A stretch of 64,000 nucleotides of DNA from Quillaja saponaria (taxonomy: Eukaryota > Streptophyta > Magnoliopsida > Fabales > Quillajaceae): NCBI GenBank assembly GCA_029379385.1, contig CM055611.1, positions 15,570,062-15,634,061 on the forward strand, written 5' to 3'. This document shows positions 10,700 through 23,170 of this stretch, piece after piece; the first letter of the stretch is position 1, and every line of letters begins with the position of its first letter. Made by a program: the position numbers and the translations under genes. The notes beneath the pieces are model-generated. The model did not search any database. It was not told the origin of the DNA and worked only from the letters and a program-made list of their open reading frames with translations.

Positions 10700-13200
10700 T
10701 TTCATGTATACTACATTTCTAAAAATAATCAGTACCATCTACAATAATAATTTCTTCTATTTTTGAGCTACCAAATTATAATTTGAAAAATATATTTCTC
10801 AATAGATAAGGTACCTGTTTCAAAATAAATACCAAAAACCAATAATTATACTTAATAAATAAATAAATAATAGTAATAAGACAAATATTTAACTTTAAAA
10901 CAAACTATTATACATAACAAAGAAAAAATCACAAGTTAGAGGGTTCTTTTCAGTCCAAGTATAAGAAACTTAATATTCAATATGTCTTTCGCATCATTTA
11001 TTCATTTATTGGATATTTTTGATAATATTCACATAGTAATTGAATAAATGATTTGGAAACTAATTGAATTCTACTACCACTAATGATTAGACTTAAGAGA
11101 ACCCTCTCACTTAATTGTAATAAAATACTGGTTGCTTTCTCATTTAGAGGGACAAACAAATAGCATCAAATAGAGTGAAAATTTTATAGTGAGAACAGGT
11201 ATATATCTATATATAGAGGAGTGAGTGAGAGTGTAGAAGGGCTTATGTGAATTTTTATTACTAAATTTTAAACTCAAATAAATAAAGCAATTACGTGCTC
11301 ATTTCAACACAAAAAAAAGGATTCTTTATATATGTTATCATTATCCGGTTTAAAACCATGTTTTGAAATATTTTAGATATCTATATTTGTATATACCTAC
11401 TTACCAACTTAAAAAGTAACTAACAATTTAATGTTTAAATAAGTATCAATTAAGAGTTAAGTTGATGTTTAAAAAATAGTGCCCTCAATCATGTAAATAG
11501 TTCATCAAACCATTTATTTCCATTCTCAATTGTAACAATATCGTTTTATTTTTCCATTTGTTTTCTTATTCTACTTTATTAGTACACATATTATTTAAAG
11601 TTGACTTCTATTATATGTATAATATACAATGTGAATAAACCTACTATTTAAACTTGATTTGTATTATGTATACAATATTTATTATTGTCTTACTTCTTTC
11701 TTCCTTAAAATATTTAAAAATAGGAGAATAAGAGAAAGAGAGAGAAAAAAGAGAAATTTGGTGTCGGAGGCCATATTTTGGTGTCATAATTGAGAATACA
11801 AAGACTACAACACAATAATACATACAACTTTATAAATACACAGTCTTACACGATTGAGTTTTTCCTTTTTAGTTTACCAAATATTCTGGAGGTGATAGAG
11901 TATATTGACACCTCATCTTTCATCATATCATGACACATCACCAATTGGCTGTTAAATTTAGAAGATCAATTGGCAATTGCTTACTCATTGTTAGTTAATA
12001 AAGTTGCAATCAACTAGAGATGTATGTGAATATGATTTTTGTTTTTCTATAAATACGAATATTCCATTCTGAAATTTGAATAATAAATTGGTTATGAACA
12101 ATTTGTTTGCTTTTTTTTTATATGTTTTATGATGGACATTATTGTATCTTTGAATTTAGGAGATTACAGGAATCCAATGTAATATATACATCCACTTTTT
12201 CAAGAAAGCTTTCTAAAGGATACTGTTTTAAATAAATTTGTTATTAATTAAAATATTAAATTAGATAAAAGTCATAAATATATGATTTCTTTTGCAGATA
12301 CCTCATAGGAGTTGATATTATTATTTCTACTCTTCATCTTTTATGTCTGCCATGACCACTAACTTAAGCGTTGTAGGTACGTGTATCACTCAACATATTT
12401 ACAAATACATATTAAAATCTAGCACCTACAAGCCTTGATTCACATTGAACATTTTTTATATATTTAAAATTATTATTTGTATAAATATATAATTGCAACT
12501 CTAAGATATTTCCCTATAACCTAAAGTTCCAGACTTTTCCATTTATCTTTTATCAAAGACCCAAAGAAAAAAAAAACCACTAGGACCACCGGTGAGTGAT
12601 AGATCATATATGAGATGAGCAAAAATAATTATTTTTTTATCACCTCATTATACATGTGAAAAAAATATATATATTTTTCAACTCACATATGTCAGTTTTA
12701 TTCAAAATATTAACAGTGTTCAAATATATGAAGATATTCTAAATTTTTTAAAATTTTTGTAAAAAAATTGATAAAATTATGATATTTTCAAGAGACAGCT
12801 GCCATTTTCTGTTTCTTTTTTCCTTATATACAATAATCCCAGTTTGTCAGTCTCCATGCACATAAAAAAATTTTTAAAAAAATAATAGTACTCAACTATT
12901 TGCTTGTAGTTTAGTAATTATTCAAGTGATTGGGTACATCTTTTTCTATTTTTTGGTGATAGGCTTCATACGAATTACAATGAAATGTTAGATAGTAAAA
13001 GGACTTGTCATCAAGTAGTCTATTTTGGTAACTTTTTTTTGTTGGCCAATTTCAACAATATTATGAGGTTTTTGCATTTGTCTTCTTATACTACTTTTTC
13101 TTCATTTCACATAATTTTTTCTCTCTCCTTAAATTGTGTATTCGCATTATATTTTCAACCTTTTTAGCGGTACTTTTATTGTTTAATGATCTTTCATTAA
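10700..13200. other. AT-rich intergenic stretch, nothing recognised
   Basis: There are many homopolymer and TA runs and stop codons in all frames. The only notable open stretches are short and low-complexity. No transposon terminus was found. Confidence 0.7.
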
Positions 13201-13221
13201 TCTATTTATTTTAAAGATAAA

Positions 13222-14155
13222 ACTCTTATATACTCTATTTTACAAAAAGCATTACTTGGATTCAATAAATTCATGAAATAAAATTAGTAAAAAAACCAAA
13301 AACCTGTGTCACTCATAGTAGATTAAATAATTTAATTTAGACTAGATATTCAATTAAAAACACTGCAAAAAAAATAATTATATATATTATATTGATAATC
13401 TAATTTGATATATTTTTTTTTTGTTGCCGTAAGTTTTATATTCTCCACAAAATATATATATATATACATATATAAATATATATATGTATATGTATGTATA
13501 TGCAAAGCCACTATTAATATGAAGACTTAAATGGAAACGTGTATGATATCTACTTTTGTGGCTACAATTAAAATACAAAAAAGTATGATTAAAAACCATT
13601 TTGACTAAATTAAAGTTATATGATAATTGTACATCAAGATCTGTTTGTATTGAAGTTCTACATTGTTATCTACTCACGAACTCAACTTTATTAGATACCA
13701 TCTATATATTTTACCATGTTTAGTTTTTTTTTATTTTTTATTTTATTTTTTCCTAATAATAAGCCTGTTACATACTTTATTTTAAAAAAAAAACATTAGT
13801 TGGATTCGATAAATTTATGAAATAAAATTAGTTAAAAAAAATAAAATCCACTCACAATAGATTAAATAATTTCATTTAGTTTAGATTCGATTTATGAACT
13901 ACAGAAGAAACAAATTAATGAATATTATGTTGATAACCTAATTTGATATCACTTATTTTTTGTTTTTGTAAGTTGTATATTCTCCGCAATATATATATGC
14001 GAAGGCACTATTAATATTAGGACTAAGGTGGAAACATGTATGATATCTACTTTTGTGGCTAAAATGAAAAATACAAAAAGTCTATTCAAAAAGTCATTTT
14101 GATTAAATTAAAGTTGATATGACCACTGTATCTCAAGATATTTTTGTATTGAATG
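13222..14155. repeat. Imperfect tandem duplication of ~400 bp
   Basis: About 13222-13655 and 13762-14155 align in the same order. Shared blocks include TGAAATAAAATTAGT, TAGATTAAATAATTT, CTAATTTGATAT, TATATTCTCC, CACTATTAATAT, GTATGATATCTACTTTTG and TTAAAGTT. The left copy carries an expanded TA/TATG microsatellite at about 13451-13502. Divergence is considerable, so the duplication is old. Confidence 0.87.
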
Positions 14156-14415
14156 GAGCCGTGATAATATCATTTGAATTTTCTACAATGATACATCTAA
14201 TCAGATTATTATTATGATTAAATCTGTAGTCTTTATGTATATAACGTTTTTTATAAGTAATATATACGTTAAATGAACTTATACAAAAAAGGATAATGTA
14301 TAATAAAACCAAAAAAAAAATTATTACAACAAAGTAATTACTCAATCAATAATAACGTTTTTTCTCCAAAACCCCTAATATCTTCCTATTTTTCACTATC
14401 ATTTTATCTTACTCC

Positions 14416-16930
14416 TAGTTTGTAATAACTCGATAGTTTAATATATGTGTTAGAATTTTCGTACGTAATTGTTATATATACATATATAAATTATCATTAG
14501 TTGATTTAATTATAATAAAAAAATAAAAAATTATATATGAATTTAATTTAAGTACAACCTAATTAATATGTATAATTATAAAATTAATAATCACATCTTG
14601 ATGGGTGATTAGAACATAAATTTTATGTTAAAAGAGAGATATTTTAAGGAAACTCTAAATTGATATATATATAAATATAATAAAAGGAAGTGGGAGACAA
14701 AGACTTGACATATATATATATATATAAATTAGAAGACTTGAAATACACTTATATAGTTGTGGGCACAAGGTACTTATTAGTATATTACGTAGGTAGCTTT
14801 CTTTCCAATATTTTATTACTTCAGATATTTTCCTTTCCTCCCTATGATTGGCCGATCTTCATTCTTCAAGTTCCATGACCGCCATAGTGAAGATCAACCA
14901 AGCTTCTGCCTATTTTTTTTCACTTGCAACTGAGAACGTTGGTCACAAATGAAAGGGTTGAAGGCCTAGGGGTGAAGGGTAGCAGCTCCTTCCTATTTCT
15001 TCTCTTGTTGTAGGTAGGATAGCTATCCTGATTTCTGATTTTTTTCTGTTGTGGTGTTGAATGTGTAGATTTTGTTTAAACCCTTGCGTGGACTTTCTTT
15101 TCCTTTCATGTGTGAGTGGTGATTAATTGGTTTTGTTGGAACAAGGAAGGTATATGGCTGGTTGAGGGGACGGTATAAGGTAGTTTTACTGCCATGCTTT
15201 TACCTCCCCTGTTTTGTGTTGCTATCCAAGGGCTGGTACAGCCAAGGAATATACAGGGGAAGGCATGGAAAATTAAAATTTCAGGGGTAGTGATTTCTTC
15301 CTTGGCGCATGGTTTGATGGTGGTTGTTCTTTGGTGTTGCATAGGCTGCCTGGGAGCTACTGCCAGTGCAAGCCGTGAGTGTAATTGGGGGCGCAAACAG
15401 AGGGTTAAAGAGATGAACAGTAGAGGTGGAAAATATAAGTGGATTGGCTTGTCTAGTGATGGAATTTTGGAGAGAAAGATCACGGCAGGGAAGGGGAAAA
15501 TCAGGCCGTGAGCTTGGTTTAATATATATATATATATAAAATACTAACAATGATAATAATATTAAATAAATAAAATTTGACTAGATTAACATAAGTTATA
15601 GAATTTTAATTAGTGAATAAATTGAAGTAATTAACCTAGGTTTAAGAAGTATATTAGACATAATCACGTACGATTAAGAGATTAAGAGATCGTAAAATTA
15701 ATTTTTGAATGATTAATTAGTAACCAATGAACTTATGATTTTCAGCTTCAGAGCGTATCAAGAATATTTCGACACCATCACAGCCTAGACGGACTGCCGA
15801 ATCACGTACTTGAGCTGTGAGTGAATTACTTACTCTTTGGTTGCTAGATTCTTATATGCAATTATATGTTTATTTGAATATGTGTGATATATGAAAAGTA
15901 AACTAGTTGAGTATTTTAGTAATTTGCTTAAATAATGTTTTCTTGATATTGGTTACTGTGATTGACATTGATTATGTTTGATAAGGGCCAACTCGTGAAC
16001 ATTTTCTGAAAAATGATTTTTATTTCTGAAATTAAAAGTCCAGGTGCACCTAGGATACCCTGATTTAAAATCATGAGAAATTCTTATTCTGATAAATGTT
16101 TTCTTTTAAATTGAGTGCTCAGCCCGGTGGGATGGATTGTGTACGAAGATTAATTTGTTGTGCGGGCGTGTAAATGCCCGGTAGGGGGTGATACTGTTGT
16201 GCAGGGCTGGGTTACTCGTTGGCCCTTTGCTTGCTTGTGTGCTTTGATTGTTTTGCGTCAATTGGTTGTTATATTGAAAAATGTGAAATATATGAATAGT
16301 GGTTGTATGATAAGTATAAGTAAATACAAGTTAAATAAGTTTAGACATGAGATTAATTAGTGATATATGTGTTGGGTGATGCTGGTACCCTCTGGGTACG
16401 TGATTTACTCACTGAGTCTTTGTGACTCATTCCTTCTTTTGTGATTATTTTTTTAGTATCAGGAAAAATCCAGTTCGCTGTGTCAAGATTTGTTACCTAC
16501 TGATACTAATGCGGTAAGGTACATCCCGAAGTCACATGCTTGAAGCTGATAGGGCGACACTTGCAGTCATTTTAGGTGTTATGTTTTGTTGTGTATATTG
16601 AATTAACTATGGTAATTCAAAGTGTGGTTAGGAGCAGAGCTCCTATGAGTATTTTGATATTATGGTTTAATCGTGAATTATACCAGGTTATTGGTGTATA
16701 TGCTATTGGGCAGGAACTACTTTATTGGGAATCTCTGCCGAACTGAAAGTAAATATTTATGTCTCATAGCCTGATTATGTCTGTATTTTGATTAAGATAG
16801 GTTTTCTTGGTCTTAATTATAAATTGTATAAGAGTCAGTTGTGTTTGGTCATTGTGGATTCAGGGTCACGGAAGTTTGGGTATCTATTCTTCCGGCCAGT
16901 CATACCTTTACATGAGGGTATGACATAGTT
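14416..16930 (+). mobile_element. Solo LTR of a large-LTR retrotransposon family, with TAGTT target duplication
   Basis: The repeat runs 14421-16925, starting TGTAATAACTCGATAG and ending GAGGGTATGACA. TAGTT lies immediately outside on both sides (14416-14420 and 16926-16930), a perfect 5-bp target duplication. No internal retroelement sequence is present, so this is a solo LTR left by LTR-LTR recombination. It shares ordered blocks with copies at 28455, 32232, 48298 and 60717, for example GAGTGCTCAGCCC, GGGATGGATTGTGTACG, TAAATGCCCGG and GTTACTCGTTGGCCCTT. Long LTRs with TGTnA...CCC-type ends and a Met-tRNA primer site are typical of chromovirus-like Ty3 elements, but that lineage is an inference. 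Open frames inside (15106-15550) overlap on both strands and are probably chance. Confidence 0.93.
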
Positions 16931-16935
16931 TTATT

Positions 16936-17970
16936 TTTGGATCTCATTTCCTCACTAACCTGTTTTTTACAATCACTTTACCTTTTCCTAAAAATTTCCT
17001 CCGTAGTTCTCCCTACTCATTCTACTACCTTCATCTTCTATTTTCTTTTCTCTGCATACATATCAGCGACTGGTTAACAAAATTATTGCTCAATTTTTGA
17101 ATTCAAAGTAAATTTTAGTTAAATGGTTTGAAATTCTTTCATCTCCACAGAACATCATTTTTTAAAAATTTACAAGCAATTTTTTTTGGATTAAATTCAT
17201 TTTCACCACATGTAATGCATTATTCTTTTACATTTGGATTTTGTAGAAAAATCTAAATTTGTATTTTTATTTTGGTATTTTTTTTCATGTTTCAAGTTTT
17301 GCCATTTCAGATCTGAGAAAAATTTAAAATTTTATAAATAATTAGTCTGATAATAGCCTTTTTCCCAGTTTTGTTTTTATAGATCTCTTTTCCCTCATAA
17401 ACTCGTTTTTTACTATGACTTTACCTTTTTCAGAATTGTTCTCTTCAGTTTTCCCTCATCTACTATAATATTTTTATCTTCTAATCTTTTGTTGTTAAAT
17501 ACATACCAACAACTAATTATCAAAATTATTGCTCAATTTTTTATTTGAAGGTAAATTTAGTTGCATAGTTTGAAATTTTTTATCTGTGCAACATATTATT
17601 TGTAAGAAATTTATAAACAATTTTTTGTTTTTTTTTTTTTATAAAATTTATTTTGATCACAAAAAAGCATTATTCTTTAAAAGTTGGATTTTAGAATTTA
17701 TCAATTCTTTATCTTGCTATTTATATCAATTTTAAAATTATATGACTTCATATTTGAGAAAAACTTAAAATTATATGAATAGCTATTTTACTTATTATCA
17801 ATTAATCAGGTCACTATAAAATTTAAAAATAATATTTGAATAATATTTTTAAAATTAGATTTTGTACTCTACATGTATTTTATCTTGGCATTTTTTTTCA
17901 TGTTTCAAGTTTTTCCATTTGAAATATAAGAAAATCTTAAAATTATATCAATAATTAGTTTATTTATTAT
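16936..17970. repeat. Tandem repeat of ~440 bp, two copies plus a partial third
   Basis: About 16936-17355 and 17380-17790 align in order. Shared pieces include TTGCTCAATTTTT, GGTTTGAAATT/AGTTTGAAATT, GCATTATTCTTT, GGATTTT and GAGAAAAA-TTAAAATT. A third partial copy at about 17837-17970 repeats CATGTTTCAAGTTTT and the AAAATTATATCAATAATTAGT block. The array begins right after the solo LTR's target duplication. Confidence 0.83.
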
Positions 17971-19319
17971 CAAATAATTTGATTATGTATCTTCAATTTT
18001 AAATTTATTCTCTTATTTATGATTAAAACAATTGACATATTTAAATTTTAAATTTTCATGTTCTATCTTTTTTCACATGAGAAAAACATTGACATATTAT
18101 ATTACCTTGTTTTATTTGACAATTATTAACATTAATTTTATTTTATTTTTGTAGAAAATGTCAAATGATGACAATTGCTCAATTCTTTTGTTGTTTAGCT
18201 CTCATTTATGGTATTACCTGTTGTATTTTTGGTAAAGGACTTATTTCAATACTAGGTTTCATAGTTATCTGTTTTTTTGTAATTGCAATTTTTATTCATC
18301 AAATTATTTAAATTAGTCTTATGTTATTAGCATGTAATATAAATTTGCTAAGAATCTATGGATACTTTTATTCCTAATTGAATGATTGTCTGTTGATTTC
18401 TTCTAAAATTAATTATTGAAAATCTTGATAATTAACACTATTTCATCCTTAATAGATAAAAAATAATAATAATTATATTCATTGTGTAATTTTTAAGGTA
18501 TTCTTGCAATAACTAAAAGAAAATAAAGAACTGATAAATTTGGCTTAACATTGCTAAATGCTCACTCCAGTTGCATCCTTATAGTAAATAGAAAATAACT
18601 TTCTTGTGACAATTTTATTTATTTGTGGTTTAATCGTGCACCTATTTTCTATCAAATTATAGTGCTCTTAAGCAATCTCTCATTACATACTCCCCCAAAT
18701 ATTATAACATGCAAACTATTACTTTAAAAAAATTAATTCAAAAAAATAATTTTATTATAACTTGATAAGTTTTTTTTTAAAATTTGATAAAAAATTATAA
18801 TATATATATTTATCAACACACCCATTATACTCAGGTCTCCACCTATCACTACAAAGGGAAATGAATACTTTTTAAGGGACAAATGTCGGATTCTTTGTCT
18901 GTTAAAAACAAAAGTACTAATTAATTAGCCATTAAAATGGAAATGAAGAAAACAAAAAAAATTAAAACACAAACAAACGATAAGACACGTATACATATTT
19001 TTTGGGAATGTGATGAAAATATATGATTTTAAATTTGGCCATCTTCCACACATACTATCACTGATTATGACCAGTCCATTTCTATTTTATTTTCGTGTAG
19101 ACAATTTTTTTCTTAGTTTTAATTTTACTAATATATTATTTCGCTTGGTAAGTATGGTAATTTAAAAGATATATTATTTATTAATATCTTGTATTTAAAA
19201 TTTTTTGTATTATATTTTTTGTTTGGTAGGATGTCAACATAAGTGATATTGATTAGATAAATCAGAAGATAAAATTGTGTGGTCAATATCTATATTATTG
19301 AATCAAATAATTTATTTTA

Positions 19320-19356
<37 letters not shown>

Positions 19357-21010
19357 GATAGATTTCAATATCTTATCATTGTAGTGGTTTTGTCAAAAAA
19401 ATTTGGCTATGAAAGGAAAAAAGAAAAGCATTCAAACAATATTAAGAGTAGAAGAAAATTTATAGTCAAACACAAAGAATTTGCAAAAGCAAAAGCAAAA
19501 AAAATTTTAATCTTGTGACTTGTGTCACTCGTTTGCAAGTGCATATCGGATGAGGATGAAGGTGATAGGTATACACTCAGTGAATGCTTATATCACCCTT
19601 TTTTTTCCTTCCTTTAACTCAATTATACAGTACACATTATATGTGGCTACTACTTGTTTATTTTAGACACATTACACAAAGGACCTCACATCACCTTTTA
19701 ACTAGAATAAGCAATATACACTTTTAGGAGGTGCTTTTAGGAGTGGGGTAGTTTGTAAAGGTTCATTTATTAGTCCCATAACATAATTATATACAAAGCA
19801 TAAGTTTCACAATTTCTATTATTACTAAAATCAAATATAAAAAAAGTAAAAATGTCATCAACTAATTATGTATATATGACTTCTAAATATAAGAGATAAT
19901 ATCATTAATGGTCAATCAGGATGTACTAAATATTCATGACAATAAAATTACTAATGCAAGTTAACCAAGTACGTTAAGTAAGCTTAATTACTATTATTAA
20001 AATTTAACAATATATTATAAGGATATTAATTAATTTTTCATCTTCTATTTAAAAAAAAAAAAATCTTATGATTTGATATTTATATTAAAAATTATAAAAG
20101 GTATTAAAGTAGATATATATCATTTCAAGAAAAATTACTTACATAATAATTTATTTGTTATATTTATAATACTTTGTAAATATACAAAACTTAGTAGTTA
20201 TTTGTACTTTTTTTTTTTCTTTTTTGTCTTCTTATCTTCTTAACTTTCATCTTCCAATTGAAAAAAACTACTACAGTAATATAATTAAATGATTACTCAT
20301 CTTAATTTTATAAATTGGTCATTTTTGCTCCTATATATCTCTTTTACTCTATATTTTTTCTTCTGAAGTCTTAGTTTCCATTGACAAATGTAAGTCCAAC
20401 TTATGGACACACTTAATTTTGAAAAAATGACCCACTTTTTATTTGGTTTATCAATCACGCTAAATGTTTTAAAAGCATAATACAATATTTCATATGAATC
20501 ATCATCTAACATTAATAGAAATTACTTATAATCATATCAACCATTTTATTAAAATGTACAGTTCCTATAAAAGCTCATGCTTGCTTACATAAACATGATT
20601 TTGCATAATAATTTTTAAAAATTATTACATTTATTTATTTTTAAAATAAGATTATTCAATATCAAATTGATGTAGATAAGAAAAATAATATTTATATTCA
20701 CATAAAAATTGGAAAATGCATCATAGATAATGAAAACAAGTAAAAATATAGGTGTTTTTCAAAACACATTTAATCAAATAAGAAAAAACATTAAAAAAAT
20801 AATAAATTTAAACCTAAATAGATCTCTTGACTAGATAATCGCCTATCGAGTAGAAATTTATTCTATTTATCTTTAAAATAACCCATAAGTTAAGAGAAAT
20901 TATATAATACACTATTCAATAGTTTGAAAAAATATATATATATATAAATATTACATATCTTTCATATTTTATACATATACCTTTTATTTTGTCCTTGTAC
21001 TATTCATTTT
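17971..21010. other. AT-rich intergenic stretch; poly-T run at 19322-19354
   Basis: No gene or mobile-element terminus was recognised. A run of about 33 T lies at 19322-19354. Short open frames, including a 47-codon hydrophobic one starting near 18169, have no family signature. Confidence 0.65.
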
Positions 21011-22087
21011 TCATAATGAACCCAAAGACAAAAACTCACCACAATCAATTTGCCCACCATAGTAATATGCAATTCCCAATCTTTCCATCTTACAACACCA
21101 ATGAAGTTCTTCACAATGTTCAGGAAATAAGTTGAGGGTAGAAAATTTTGGAACACCTTGCATTTGGTCTCTTTCCAATAATTCTGCTTCTCTTTTTATT
21201 TTGTTCACATCACCAATTTGAAGCATGGAATATTTGTTTCCTACAAAAGGCAACCCAAAATTATGCTTCAGACCATTTTCTATTGAAAATGGAAAAGCCT
21301 GAAAAAACAAGATAAATTTATATGAATATTATCCTTTGTAACTTCTCACATAATTAAAAAATAAACATCCATAATCTTCTAATATAATAATAAAAAAGTA
21401 AACTCATAATTTCTTAACAATTATGTGCTTACACTATAAAACTTTGCCATATCCACATTTTTATGCTCAAACTTTTTCATGTTACTCGTATTCACCGAGT
21501 AAGAAGGACTAAAATAAAAACCTACAACTCATAATTCAACATTGTTACATGTATGCATGTTTTCCTTCATAAATTGTCTAAAATTAAATAAGAATAAAAA
21601 AGTAATAACTCTATCATAAATTATAAGAATAAAAATAATTTAATAGAGAATACATGTTAAAACGTTTTATATGATAATTATATTCTTTTTTAGTAATCCA
21701 AGCAGTACCTCTAATTATATTGGAAATATATTCTTCCTTACTAATCCAAACAATACCTCTAATAATATTTGCAAATTCTTAATGCATTTTGAGATGAACA
21801 TTACCTATATGCATTTGTCTTTTCTTTTCTCGACTCCTTTGGTTTTGAAACCAAATATAAATATTTTTTGTCTCAACCTTACCGTAAGGACGCAACATAG
21901 TATATATCAGCTGAAGTTGATTGCTATTTGGAGAAGTTAATCCAATGTCAAACAGATTCTTTAACTTTGATAATTGCCCTGATGTTGGCATCCATTTTTT
22001 ACAAGGATGACTCTGTGTAACTTCATCATCTTTGATACTTTTTCTGTTATCATTTGAAGTAAATTTCCGCTCTTGCTATGATTCCAT
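21011..22087 (-). CDS. WUSCHEL-related homeobox gene, copy A (WUS clade; possibly a pseudogene)
   Basis: WOX proteins are plant homeodomain transcription factors that control stem-cell niches and organ growth. The first visible exon (22087 to 21805) encodes a WOX homeodomain: KKWMPTSGQL, LFDIGLTSPNSNQLQLIY and helix 3 NIYIWFQNQRSREKKRQ. The exon ends at an ATAG|GTAATG donor. The second exon ends at 21011 and carries the WUS-box TLNLFPEH (21117-21140) and a tail ending GEFLSLGSL, faintly like the EAR-type tails of the clade. Joining the donor to an acceptor at CAATAG (exon from about 21279) keeps one open frame; the nearer TTTTTTCAG acceptor at 21299 would not. The first ATG (22087) is followed by TAG at codon 4. 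Either this is a nonsense mutation, or the true start lies in an upstream exon that joins at ATAG|CAAGAG. Homeodomain and WUS-box are certain; the gene model and activity are not. Confidence 0.85.
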
Positions 22088-22089
22088 TA

Positions 22090-23170
22090 AAATTTTTGTG
22101 AAAAAAAAAGGAACAACTTAAGAATATAGGAGAAGAAAACAAAATCAAAAACATGAGAAACTATGTAAGAGAAATATTAAATAGACAGGAAATATTAGAA
22201 AGTGAGATTTTTTTTTTTTAAATTATAATAATAACAATATTCTTTATTTTAAAAGATAATATCAAATTCAAATATATCACATCAATGTTCAAATGGTTAC
22301 TGTTATAACACGTAATATCTATATAATAATATAATATAATTGTTAAATTTAAATTCGCATCTTTAAAAGATTTTATACATGAAACAAATTTTCATCTAGC
22401 CCAACCAACTCATATAGCTATATGTAACTATATAAGATCTATTTGCATTGTCTTCCATAGATTTGTAAGATAATCATTTTCGATATTTGTAGTTATATTT
22501 TGGAAGATTTGTATATAAGTTTTTTCTATGTTTGTAAATAGTTGTGTCTGATTTGACATTACTGGATGTCTAATTTGACATTACTAGATGTCTGATTTAT
22601 TCAACCATTACTTTATTTTATGTCCTTACAAATTTGATTCTAAATTTTTTCAACAACTTCATTATGTTTTAGATTGAATTACTATTGGATCAAAACGAAA
22701 TTTGATAAATTTATTTTCAATATCTTTTTATCCCCTCCATTTGCATAATGAATAGCAAAAAAAAGAGAATTAATTAGGGTCAATAAAACTATAAAAAAAT
22801 ATAAAACATAATGTTATGGTAAAAATAAAATATAAAAAATGATTAAGAATATCAATATAATCTATTGGAAAAACAAGTTGTGAAAGTAGAAGAATTTTCA
22901 AACAATAGGCTAGAAAAGCATCCCAGTCTATGAAGCCTAATAGAATTTTAAAAGAATATAGAAAAATAATTAACCAACTTTTAGATTAGAAATTTCTACA
23001 ATGACATGATTTTGTCCTTGTTCTGTCACTCCTTCCTTTCTTCCATATCCCTTTTATAATTATGACCTACAAGCTTTGTCCTCCAAACCCCACTATAAGC
23101 TTATAGACTCATTCTTTTTTTTTTTTTTTTTTCTCTCTCTATCCTGTACACACAAATTACAGAAATCACA
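22090..23170. promoter_or_regulatory. Divergent intergenic region between WOX-A and the LBD pseudogene
   Basis: This AT-rich ~1.1-kb interval separates minus-strand WOX-A from the plus-strand LBD pseudogene, so any 5' exon or promoter of either gene should lie here. A pyrimidine-rich stretch (poly-T then CTCTCTCT) at about 23117-23140 lies just upstream of the LBD start, as is common in plant 5' leaders. I see no certain TATA box or transcription-factor site. Confidence 0.4.

Noticed and set aside
15106..15550. Overlapping 89-125-codon open frames on both strands
   Set aside because: They sit inside the solo LTR, overlap each other on opposite strands and are not recognisable as proteins.
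18169..18312. 47-codon hydrophobic peptide (MTIAQFFCCLALIYG...)
   Set aside because: It follows an acceptor-like TTTTTGTAG, but one short T-rich frame without homology evidence is not enough to call a gene.
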